DNA of 64,000 nt from Neopestalotiopsis rosae (Eukaryota > Ascomycota > Sordariomycetes > Amphisphaeriales > Sporocadaceae): NCBI GenBank assembly GCA_023078685.1, contig JALGAS010000006.1:1674001-1738000 (forward strand). The letters are read 5' to 3'. Positions 48,957-58,553 of the stretch are shown here, in pieces. Below the pieces are notes generated by a model. That model was not told the origin of the DNA. It saw nothing but the letters and a program-made list of their open reading frames with translations, and searched no databases. Position 1 is the stretch's first letter; each line of letters begins with the position of its first letter. The position numbers and the translations under genes are program-made.

Positions 48957-51415
48957 ATGGCGTCGCGATACTCGCAACTCAACGGTAGCCCAAGGGCTCC
49001 GAGGCGGTCCCTGTTTGTTGCCATCTCGGCGATATCGCTTTTCATACTGGCCGTCTTTGCAGCTTCAAGTTTCAATGGCCCCGTCCGATCCAAATCCTTC
49101 AAGATTCCCGAAAACGACCGTCATGAGTCCCTGCTCGCCAAGACGCGCGCGACGGGAACAGGAGACAAGTATCTGCTAGGTGTTGGCAAGGCCGACATCA
49201 CTGGACCCGCCGTCGAGATCAACTTTGCCGGCTATGCCGACACGGCGCAGACGGGCACTGGAATTCGCCAGCGCATCTACTCGCGGGCCTTCATCATTGG
49301 CGACGTGAACAACCCAGACGACCGCTTTGTCTATGTTATCCTGGACACCCAGTCTGGCGACACGGCAATCCGGTTTGGCGTCCTGGAAGGCGTGGCTGCT
49401 CTTGGCTCCGAGTATTCTGTTTATGGATCGTCCAATATCGCGTTGACCGGAACACATTCTCACTCTGGTCCTGGAGCTTGGTTCAACTATCTGCTCCCGC
49501 AGATCACCAGTTTGGGATATGATCAGCAGAGTTATCAAGCCATTGTCGACGGAACTGTGCTTTCTATCCAGCGTGCCCATGAATCTCTTGAAGAGGGTTA
49601 CCTCGATTTTGGTTAGTGGACTAATCGTGCCGAGTACTCGGCACAAAAAGCGTGTTGTATTCTAATATGTTTATAGGTACCGTTGACATTGACGATGGCA
49701 ATCTCAGCCGCAGTCTGTACGCCTACATGGCGAACCCGGAATCCGAGAGAGATCAATATTCGGACACGGTCGACAAGACCATGACGGTCCTCAAGTTCCA
49801 GCGCGCCTCGGACAGCAAGAACATTGGCATTCTGACCTGGTTCCCCGTCCACGGCACCTCCATGCTGGGAAACAACACTCACGTGTCCGGCGACAACAAG
49901 GGCGTCGCGGCCGTCATGTTCGAGAAGAACATTGCTAGTGATGACAGCGCCGCTGATGACTTTGTGGCTGGCTTCTCGCAGGCCAATGTTGGAGATACTA
50001 CACCCAACGTCCTGGGAGCTTGGTAAGCAGTGGTTCACTTCCCCCCAAAATGAGAATCTGGCTAATGCCGATAATTTCAGGTGTGACGATGGATCGGGCC
50101 AACAATGTAGCTACGAGAACAGCACTTGCGCCGACGGAAAGTCGCAGTCCTGTCATGGACGAGGTCCCCTTTTCCAGAACGTCGATCTTGGAGTCACGAG
50201 CTGCTATGAGATGGGACGCCGCCAATACGCAGGAGCCCAATCGGTTTACGTGAGAATACCTGATCTCTGAAAACCACTGCTTGCACTGACCATCGTTCGT
50301 AGGATTCCTTCTCATCTTCTGGTACACCCGTTGTAGGAACTTCGGTCAAGTCGTTCCACTTTTACCAAAACATGTCGTACTACCAGTTCCCTCTCGACAA
50401 TGGCACTATTGTCCAGAGCTGTCCTGCTGCTTTGGGATATTCTTTCGCCGCAGGAACATCCGACTGGCCCGGTGCTTTCGACTTCACCCAAGGGGACTCG
50501 GGCAACCCGTCCGCAAATCCCATCTGGGCAATCGTGAGCGGGCTCTTGAAGGAGCCCTCTCCCGCGCAAAAGGCTTGTCAGGGCCAAAAGCCCGTTCTGC
50601 TGGACGTGGGCGAGCTCAACACGCCTTACGCTTGGAGCCCCAACATTGTCGATGTGCAGCTCCTTCGCGTCGGCCAGTTCGTCATCATTGTCAGCCCGAG
50701 CGAAGCCACCACCATGGCGGGCCGGCGCTGGAGGAACGCCGTCAAGGAGGCAGCCGCCGATATCATCACGGACACGGAGCCCGTCGTCGTGCTCGGAGGC
50801 CCGGCCAATACCTACGCCCACTATGTGGCCACGACCGAGGAATACAATATCCAGCGATACGAGGGCGCATCGACCCTCTACGGCCCTTATGAGCTCAACG
50901 CCTACATCAACCTCACCGTCAGCAATATTCAGTACCTGGCGCCATCAGCCACTTCGTCTCCGCCTCCGGGGCCTTCGCCTCCTGATAACCGAGACAACTC
51001 GCTCAGCTTCATCACGGGTGTTGTCTTTGATGCGGCGCCGATTGGATCTTCCTTTGGCGATGTGACTGGCCAGCCCGCCGCGTCGTACGCACGGGGCGCC
51101 GTTGTCAATGCCACCTTTGTCGGCGCCAACCCGCGCAATAATCTGCGGCTCGAGGGAACGTATGCTGCGGTTGAGCGACTGGACAACGGCGATACCTGGA
51201 CCGAGGTTCGGGACGACAGCGACTGGTCTCTCGTCTACACTTGGACCCGGACCAACACGATCCTCGCCTACAGCGATGTTACCATCAGCTGGGAGACTGA
51301 GACCGATGCTGATCCCGGTACATATCGCATCAAGTACTATGGCGACTGGAAGAACATTATCGGGGGAGGGATCACGGCGTTTGAGGGTGCGAGCAACACG
51401 TTCACGCTGACTTGA
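48957..51415 (+). CDS. Neutral/alkaline ceramidase (N-acylsphingosine amidohydrolase)
   Basis: Hydrolyses ceramide to sphingoid base and fatty acid. 760 residues from four exons: 48957-49611, 49677-50022, 50081-50249 and 50303-51415. The introns (65, 58 and 53 bp) have phases 1, 2 and 0, all consistent. A hydrophobic helix at about residues 18-39 is a signal peptide or type II anchor. The family zinc-site motif THSHSGP (166-172) and a second histidine in WFPVHGTS (His277) are present. The nucleophile motif, GDVSPN in animal enzymes, reads GDTTPN here (324-329), with Thr327 where Ser is expected. The CDDGSGQQCSYENSTC segment is typical of fungal members. The C-terminal immunoglobulin-like domain follows a Pro-rich linker near the SPPPGPSPP motif. 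Several N-glycosylation sequons fit a secretory-pathway protein. Activity is likely but depends on the Thr substitution being tolerated. Confidence 0.93.
49627..49644. repeat. 18-bp perfect palindrome inside ceramidase intron 1
   Basis: GTGCCGAGTACTCGGCAC equals its own reverse complement. In RNA it would form a 7-bp stem with a GTAC loop, occupying over a quarter of the 65-bp intron and lying between the donor and the branch region. Confidence 0.9.
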
Positions 51416-52138
51416 GTCACTTGATATGTTTCGAGCATATGTACGGGGCTCATTGACCTGCGTACATGGGCGTGGTGGATAGAAGCTCTGCGAATTCTCA
51501 GTGATTGTATATACCGTATTTTGAACGTAAAGCAGCTTTTGTATGTGTTTGATCTTGCACCCTTTCCCATCTGTTGTGTATTACCAGAGAGACAAAACGA
51601 TTGACGGGGTGGACTCTTTATGTTGCCGGCACGGACGGGGCCGCATCCTGACCATGTCGAAGGGAACTGCCAACCTCTCCGAGATGCCGAAATGCGTTCA
51701 TAGTGTCCTGGGCAGTCTTGAATAAAATGTGTTTTTCGTGGGCACTAGATGTTCCAATTCAGAACTTCCGGCCAGTCCCCACCCGAGAGCCACCCGGAGC
51801 CCCTCGCAATCCCAGGATTCTACGGCCATACCCCTGCCGCTTCCCTATTCGAAACGCAGCTATACTTTTCATTGGCGGAACGACCTAGGAATATGTCCAT
51901 TGCAGCAATGTAGAACAGACGTGACTGACGTGTTGCTTCGCACGCTTTCTAGCCCCTTGCCAATCACTATTCTCCTAGAGATGCATATCGTTGGAGAAGT
52001 CGGTATATAGTCACTGCTGTGCCGCTATTGCCAAGAAGCTCAACATTCAGTATTCTTCTTTCGATTTCGCAGAACCACTGGTGGTCACAACTTCAACTTC
52101 TACTCTTTCACTTCTCGGCAATCGCGACTCGTTTTACA
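51416..52138. other. Intergenic: ceramidase 3' side and CE16 promoter
   Basis: About 720 bp between two genes on the same strand. The distal part has a CT-rich leader-like segment (about 52040-52115) before the esterase start. Nothing else is recognised. Confidence 0.6.
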
Positions 52139-52996
52139 ATGGTGCAGCTCAAGAAACAAGTGGCCCTGGCGGCAGCCTTCGGTCTGGCCTGCGCAGCTGA
52201 CACAAAATACATGGTCGTTTTCGGAGATTCGTATTCATCCACGGGCTTCTGGATAACCTCGGGTTATCCATCATCAAGCAACCCCATGGGAAACGGAGGC
52301 TCAACGACGTCAGGCGGCCTCAACTGGGCAGGCATGGTAACTGAGGAGTACAACACAACATTGTTGCTTACGTACGACTTTGCCGTCTACGGTGCCACCG
52401 TCGACACCTCGCTGGTCCGGGGCTCAACGCCCGATGTTCAGGATCAGGTAGGGTACTTTGACACATACCTGGCTGATAAGCCCGACTACGCGCCCTGGAC
52501 GTCGGACGATCTGCTGGCAGCTGTATGGATTGGCATCAACGATGTCGGCAATCCTTGGTGGGACGGAACAGCATCGCCCATTGACTCCATCATGGACGAG
52601 TATTTTACCCTCTTGCAGGATCTGGCTGATAAGGGCGTCACAAATTTTGCGCTCTTGACTGTCCCGCCTTTCAACAACGCACCAAGCTTCCTCTATTCGA
52701 GCGAGTCGTCCCTGGCGAATTTGGTGTCTAACATTACTGCATACAATGATGCTCTCGAGACTCGCCTGGACACGTTCAAATCTGCCAACAGCGCCATTAC
52801 AGCCCAAGTCATCGCCACCGAGGCATCCTTCGAGGCCGTCCTGAGCGACCCTACCGCATACGGCGCAACCGACGCTACGTGCTCCAACACTGACGGTACG
52901 ACTTGTGTTTGGTACGATGGATACCACGCTGGACAGGCTATTCACCGCCTAGTCGCTCAAGCATTCGTGGAAGCTTTGACTGGAACCTTTTTCTAA
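52139..52996 (+). CDS. Secreted GDSL/SGNH carbohydrate esterase (CE16-like acetylesterase)
   Basis: Intronless gene encoding 285 residues. A signal peptide (about 1-19, ending near LACAA) points to secretion. The SGNH blocks are present: FGDSYS with the nucleophile Ser31 (block I), a Gly in the AVYGATVDTS segment (II), WIGINDVG with the Asn of block III, and YDGYH near the C-terminus with Asp260 and His263 (block V). This arrangement and length fit the CE16 family of fungal acetylesterases, which remove acetyl groups from hemicellulose-derived oligosaccharides. Other GDSL lipases are possible alternatives. The chosen start is the ATG at 52139, directly before the signal peptide. The same frame extends upstream, but the extension lacks signal-peptide character. 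Several N-glycosylation sequons are visible. Confidence 0.88.
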   Translation: MVQLKKQVALAAAFGLACAADTKYMVVFGDSYSSTGFWITSGYPSSSNPMGNGGSTTSGGLNWAGMVTEEYNTTLLLTYDFAVYGATVDTSLVRGSTPDVQDQVGYFDTYLADKPDYAPWTSDDLLAAVWIGINDVGNPWWDGTASPIDSIMDEYFTLLQDLADKGVTNFALLTVPPFNNAPSFLYSSESSLANLVSNITAYNDALETRLDTFKSANSAITAQVIATEASFEAVLSDPTAYGATDATCSNTDGTTCVWYDGYHAGQAIHRLVAQAFVEALTGTFF

Positions 52997-53954
52997 AAGA
53001 GTGTGTTGCGCTCACGTTCGTTGTAAATACTTTCAGCACTCGCTTGTGGTCAAGCGTTTCGTAAATATCAATGCCTGTCTAGATTCTTGTCGCGTTCCAA
53101 ATGATTCTGAGTATGGTGCGTATACCTCTGGTACCCGACAATAGTTCGGACAAGCTTTGTTGCGCACATGGCACGTCAAAAGCATGTGTAGAGAATGGTG
53201 GAATGTCGCTTCTTCGTCGGGAGTGCAATTTGTAGACTCAAGCAGATGCCTGTTTACTGTTTTTATGCTCTGGACCGCTGGGAAACATTGGATGCATTTG
53301 GACCGGAAGGTCTTTGGACCCAGCTCGATGAATGATTGTCGCTGCATCCGAGTCAAAACTTGCTTGTGTCTCGACAAGCTCTGGGTTATGGAAGACATGA
53401 GAAGCATCTTCAAGACCTCTAAGCGCACAAAAAGTAGTCAGAGAAGACTTGTCTGCGATCTCAAAGTACTGGGAAGGATGGGGAAAAAAATAATTTGATA
53501 TTTTTTTGAAGATGATTTGAACTCGTGGCTTTCAGGTTTGAAGAGGTAATCTTTGACTTTCTACCATTCGACCACTGCGTCTTTGAATGCCCGAAGGCGA
53601 AGGTAGATCGTTTGTTCAGCTTTATATGCTTAGGAGGAATTCCATATCCTTTGGCAAACGACACATGTGATGGTGTGTGGGAGGTTCGACGTATCCTCTT
53701 TGTTGTTGTGGCGGTTGCTCCAGCGCACCTGGCAACATGCGGCAACACATTCCAGTGGGGTTGCTGGATTGCCTGATCATGATGCTTATTCAGATTGTCC
53801 ACGATGCTGTGGCGTAATTGATTGCGCCTATTGTCGATTTGAAATCGCATGGCCTGTCTGGTACACGTACACGAGCGCATTGCCGGGATGGCCGTACGAA
53901 TTCGGACTATGTCTGCTGGACCAAAAAGCTTCCAAGCGAAGGAATCTCAATGGT
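52997..53954. other. Intergenic between convergent CE16 and ALKBH1-like genes
   Basis: About 960 bp joining two 3' ends. It holds a degenerate tRNA-like stretch on the minus strand (53506-53583) and an A/T-rich tract near 53485-53510. A 131-codon minus-strand frame (53033-53428) has several Cys residues but no recognisable domain. No gene is supported. Confidence 0.55.
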
Positions 53955-55072
53955 TCAGTCCTTCACCTGTCTGACATTGAGATTGATTCGCTTGTTTTGC
54001 ATCCAGCCTTTCCAATCCTCGTACTTTCCATCCTCGGCAGGCCACTCGGCCAAGAACTCAGGACACGTCCCTTTGAGCACCTTTGGAACACCGTGCCATG
54101 CGTAACGAGACTCCTGGCTCATGTAAATGGCATCACCCGACTTGAGACGAAGCAGAAGGTAAGGCTTTTCCGACTTGTCGTCAGCCGGCTGCGAAGTGCG
54201 TTCGGCGTAGTCATTCGGTGCAATCATAAACAGGGCATCGCAGCCAATGCTGAGACTGACCAAGCCCTTATTTGCTTCCTCGCTGACATCTCGATGCATC
54301 ATCATGGTGTCTCCAGTCTTGTAGAAATTGACAATGGCGGCTTGGGCCAAGGTCTGGGGAAACAGCGTCTGAAGACATTTGGCAATGTCTGATGGGAACT
54401 CTGGAGGCTTTCCATCCGGATAAACACGGTTGGTCCAATCATATTGGCCGCCGAGAGTGACCCAGCTGAGTTTCTTGTCGAGGACCTGCTTGATGGACAA
54501 TGGCTTGTGCACGTTGGGGTCCTTGGGAGTGAAGGTAACGGGCGAGTCCGGTGGGAGGGAGAAGAAGGAGACATCATTCGCATCGTCGCCTTCTATATAT
54601 GGAAGATCATAGTGAAGATGCAGGTTTGTTTTATGTGCGGGATTGCTGAGATCTCGATGACACATGCGAGACAGTATAGCCTTCTGGGTACTTGGAGGTA
54701 CCAGTGAAGGCACAATGAGCAGGCCTAGACGAACCGTCAGTAACCCGTGCTCAAGAAAGGGGGTATGGGGTGATTAAAAGAAAGAAAATACCTACCGGGC
54801 AATAATGGGTGAAAGTAGACGGGAGCACCAGACTTGACTTGACTGGAATCCCATTCGGCTCCCTCAATGTGCTCAAAGGCAGTGACGAGATCCTCGGATT
54901 TTATGGCACCACATTTTTGAAATTCGGCGGCCTTGGCAGGAACATGAATATCGTCGATATCTGGATGATCCACGAAAACGCTGTGGTCTGACCGGTAGTA
55001 AGATTTCCAGGTGGCTCTTAGCTCATCTGATGGTTGCTCATGAGCATCCAAGTCGTGCAAATTGGCGACCAT
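53955..55072 (-). CDS. AlkB-like 2-oxoglutarate/Fe(II) dioxygenase, ALKBH1 type
   Basis: 348 residues from two exons, 55072-54796 and 54724-53955, separated by a 71-bp intron (GTAGGT...GTCTAG). The double-stranded beta-helix core is clear: NFY at 225-227, the HxD iron ligands His236 and Asp238 in MMMHRDVS, a SLSIGCDALF strand, the distal iron ligand His303 in YAWHGVPKV, and the 2-oxoglutarate-binding RINLNVRQV near the C-terminus (the R-x-N-x5-R pattern of the AlkB family). The hydrophobic SFS-like strand and overall layout favour the ALKBH1 subfamily, whose members demethylate nucleic acids including tRNA. The precise substrate cannot be read from sequence. The gene is divergent from CDK1, with about 1.2 kb between start codons. 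Confidence 0.88.
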
Positions 55073-56298
55073 ATTGTATGCCTTCGAAATGAGGAGTAAT
55101 TAAAAAATAGAGAATGACCGAGGCGACGATACGGGTTTCGAGACACGATCTCTGCTCATCTACCACAGGTATAACAGAGCTTAAGAGAAAGGTTAATGTG
55201 CTGCGCATCAACGCATTGAAAAGTGATCAGCCAACCAAATGGCGGGGTAAAGTATTTCGTTATCGGCGATAAGCCTGACCTGCATTGGACCCTGCGCACT
55301 GCAACCTAAAGCTGCTGGATCGCAATTGATCGCTCATGCCGTGTTAATGTTGACTTTCCAGACGCGCTACAGTACATTGGAACAGCCCCGAGCCCCGGGC
55401 TGTCCAGGTACCGCGTGTGGGGTTGACAGGGAGCCAAACCAAGCCACGTCTTGTCGCGACAAAGATTGTTTACTGCCAAACAAACTGACAGCAACGGATC
55501 ATGGATACAGGGCCCAGTGAGAAATTAGAACAGCAGACAGTGAGCACCTGGGCATGATCTGAATGTCATTACTTGCATGAAAACAACAAACCAATGAATT
55601 CCAAAATACACTACCGGTTTAGGTAGTTCCTAGTCACGACTCTCGTACAAGTTGATCCGGTATTTTGTAGGCGATGCCGGGCAGAGAGACAGGTAGGCGC
55701 CCGTTGCCATGCCTAGTGTGATAAACCAAGATACATAACAAAACATAATAAACATAACACGGTACAAAACAACCCGCACCAGACCCCAGAAAACTATTCC
55801 CACTTTCATTGCTCTGCCGCTCAGACGTCTCTCAGCGAACCATTGAGAGTCAATACTTTCTCCCTCCTGACCATCGATTTGCACTCGGCCAACGTTGAAT
55901 CTCCATGGCGGTATCCCTTCTCTAGTCCCGAGTCTGACATCACCCGCACGATTAAAAGTCTTCTTCCTCTCTTCTGCTTCGTCCCTCACCGCGCCTTTTC
56001 ACACCTGCTGCCGTCGTAGGTTTTAGTTTTCTCTTGCCTCACGATCCTTCCTTCGTCGACCCGACCCCGGTAGCCTTTCAACGTGCGTGCCCCTCGTTGC
56101 CATTCCTACGACCACCAGAGGGGAGCGTCCAGTCCACCCCACCCTTGATTCCGGTTTTGTTTCCAGTCCCGTCAGTCAGGGTCCACGGTCATCTACTAGT
56201 AGCTCACGCCAGGCTTCTGAAATCGTCGCCCCGGCTTGCCTTGCAGCAGCAATCATATTCACCCATCCGTCGCGCACATCATTATACTGTGATTGACC
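55073..56298. promoter_or_regulatory. Shared upstream region of ALKBH1-like and CDK1 genes
   Basis: 1.2 kb between divergent start codons. The CDK1 side (about 55990-56298) is C/T-rich and looks like a long 5' leader. No specific binding site is assigned. Confidence 0.55.
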
Positions 56299-56337
56299 AT
56301 GGATAACTACCAGAAGCTGGAGAAGATTGGTGAAGGT

Positions 56338-56373
<36 letters not shown>

Positions 56374-57446
56374 GAGGAGGCAGCCAAGTAGGGAATCACG
56401 CAGTCGCCTGTAGACCTGAGCAAGCCTACGAATTTCCTTCTCGACTTCTCTCGCGCCGTCCTACTGCAGTATTATCCCAACCTACTATTGCTGCCCTGAC
56501 TGACACTTCTGTTTCCTTTTACCTAGGTACCTATGGTGTCGTCTACAAGGCCCGAGACCTTGCCAACCATGGAAAGATTGTCGCTCTGAAGAAGATTCGC
56601 CTCGAGGCTGAGGACGAAGGTGTACCTAGCACGGCCATTCGAGAGATCTCTCTTCTCAAGGAGATGCGCGACCCCAACATTGTCCGACTCCTCAACATCG
56701 TTCACGCCGACGGACACAAGCTGTACCTCGTGTTCGAGTTCCTCGACCTCGACCTGAAGAAGTACATGGAGGCGCTGCCCGTGGCCGACGGTGGCCGAGG
56801 CAAGGCCCTGCCCGAGGGCTCGAGCGAATCATTGGGCCGCCTGGGCTTGGGAGATGCTATGGTCAAGAAGTTCATGTGGCAACTCTGCTCCGGTATCCGA
56901 TATTGCCACAGCCACCGTGTTCTGCACCGCGATCTTAAGCCTCAGAACTTGCTCATCGACCGCGAGGGTAACCTCAAGCTCGCAGATTTCGGTCTTGCCC
57001 GCGCCTTTGGTGTTCCTCTGCGCACCTACACCCACGAGGTCGTCACCTTGTGGTACCGCGCTCCCGAGATCTTGCTCGGTGGCCGCCAGTACTCCACCGG
57101 TGTCGACATGTGGTCCGTAGGAACCATTTTCGCAGAGATGTGCACGCGAAAGCCGCTATTCCCCGGCGATTCCGAGATTGATCAGATTTTCAAGACATTC
57201 CGCCTTTTGGGAACCCCTACCGAGGAAGTCTGGCCCGGCGTCACCTCCTACCCTGACTTCAAAGCCACATTCCCCAAGTGGAACCGCGACTACTCACAAA
57301 CGCTGTGCTCGAATCTGGACGAAGACGGCTTGGCTCTACTCGAGCGCTGTCTCGAGTACGATCCTGCCGGCCGTATTTCCGCTAAGCAGGCATGCAACCA
57401 CCCATACTTCGAAGGCTCTAGACATGCCTACCCTAACGGTTATTGA
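56299..57446 (+). CDS. cdc2: Cyclin-dependent kinase 1 (Cdc2/NimX)
   Basis: Master cell-cycle kinase, 318 residues from two exons, 56299-56335 and 56527-57446, with a 191-bp intron inside the glycine-loop codon GEG/TYG. Hallmarks: GEGTYGVV with the inhibitory-phosphorylation residues Thr14 and Tyr15, the ATP Lys in VALKKI, the cyclin-binding helix PSTAIRE (46-52), [17 protein letters not shown], and an activation segment [16 protein letters not shown] with the expected T-loop Thr. Between the hinge and the next helix lies an insert of about 20 residues ([15 protein letters not shown] region), typical of filamentous-fungal Cdc2. All catalytic residues are intact. The start is fixed by the conserved [13 protein letters not shown]. 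Intron 1 opens with a CAG repeat directly after the donor. The PSTAIRE motif excludes most other CDKs; Pho85-type kinases are the nearest alternative and fit less well. Confidence 0.96.
56341..56370 (+). repeat. (CAG)10 repeat at the start of CDK1 intron 1
   Basis: Ten perfect CAG units begin five bases after the donor junction (GTGAG then CAG). They are in frame with exon 1 and are followed by an in-frame TAG at 56371-56373. Confidence 0.95.
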
Positions 57447-58553
57447 TCGGAGTAATGTCCGGTGGATCTAGACCGTGCCTTTGCTCACAGCAATAAATTC
57501 AGCATCCTTTGTGACTTTCAGGATACTGGGCAGGAATGAGAAAACATATAAGTTACGACGCTGCATACTGTCTGCTGCCACGATGGATTCTCGCAATCCA
57601 GCTCCTCCGTCGCCTTATTTCTATCATGAGCCTTGCTGCTCTGCCCGTCTTCTGCCCCACCCCTCCTTCCGTCGGAGGTTTCAACGATGAATCTCTTCTC
57701 CTTGCGTAACGAAAATGGTCTTAGAAGGCGTTGTGGGAGGGGATATAATGGCATGTTTGACGAAGGGGGATCATGAAGACATATTTATACGTGCGGCATA
57801 GTCCAGGGCAAGAACAGCGGAGGGGTAAATTATATCCCCAGGCACTGACAAAGCACCGAAGAAAGAGAATGAGATGAAACGTATAATTGGCTAAGTTTGT
57901 TGCCTATAGGAGTCAACATCATGGGTTACTGTGTTCGTCATAAAATCCCTGTTGTCTGCAAAGGTCAAAAGGACTGCAGAGATTTAGTTCAGCACTCCGA
58001 GATGAGATGCCGAAACCAACAGAATATCACAAGCTGAATTCTCTCCCTCAAGTTCTCTGATCATCAGAGATCTTGTCATTGATGGTGTCATGTCTAGTGT
58101 GGTCTCAAATTAAAGCATGGGAATTTGCCATCCTGCCTTTTCCAACGCCAGTCATCATTTGAATGATAAAATTCCAATGACTATGATATCTATTTATGCC
58201 CACCGAGCGCCTTCCCAAACGGCCATATAACCCACCCAGAGACGGCAACTTTCCTGCATGAAGGCCATTCCACAAGAATAACAGACCCAAACCTATTGGG
58301 GAAAAACATTGTTTTCCCATTCTCAGAACCATGCTGCCTGCCTGGAATATGCGATATCAGGAAACGAGATGAAAAAAGGGGTATATACAACAAATATTCA
58401 AAACGAGTCAGGACGTAACGATCGCCGATGTAACCACCCACCAACACCAAAGGATTGACTTTTGATTCCCGGTTGGCGGTGTTCACTTCCTTTCCCAACC
58501 AGCGTGAGCTACTTTACCCACTTACATACTGCCATGAGCAAGTTCTCAAGAGA
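57447..58553. other. Intergenic between convergent CDK1 and orphan membrane protein genes
   Basis: About 1.1 kb joining two 3' ends and presumably holding both 3' UTRs. No gene or repeat of note. Confidence 0.6.

Noticed and set aside
53033..53428. 131-codon minus-strand frame with several Cys and His residues
   Set aside because: Cysteine spacing fits no zinc-finger family that I know. It lies between two convergent 3' ends and overlaps their likely UTRs.
53506..53583. Minus-strand tRNA-like stretch with A-box-like TGGTCGAATGG and B-box-like GAGTTCAAATC
   Set aside because: The acceptor ends and T-stem do not pair, and the box spacing is too long for an intronless tRNA. At best it is a decayed pseudo-tRNA. 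A tRNAscan-SE or Infernal run would settle it.
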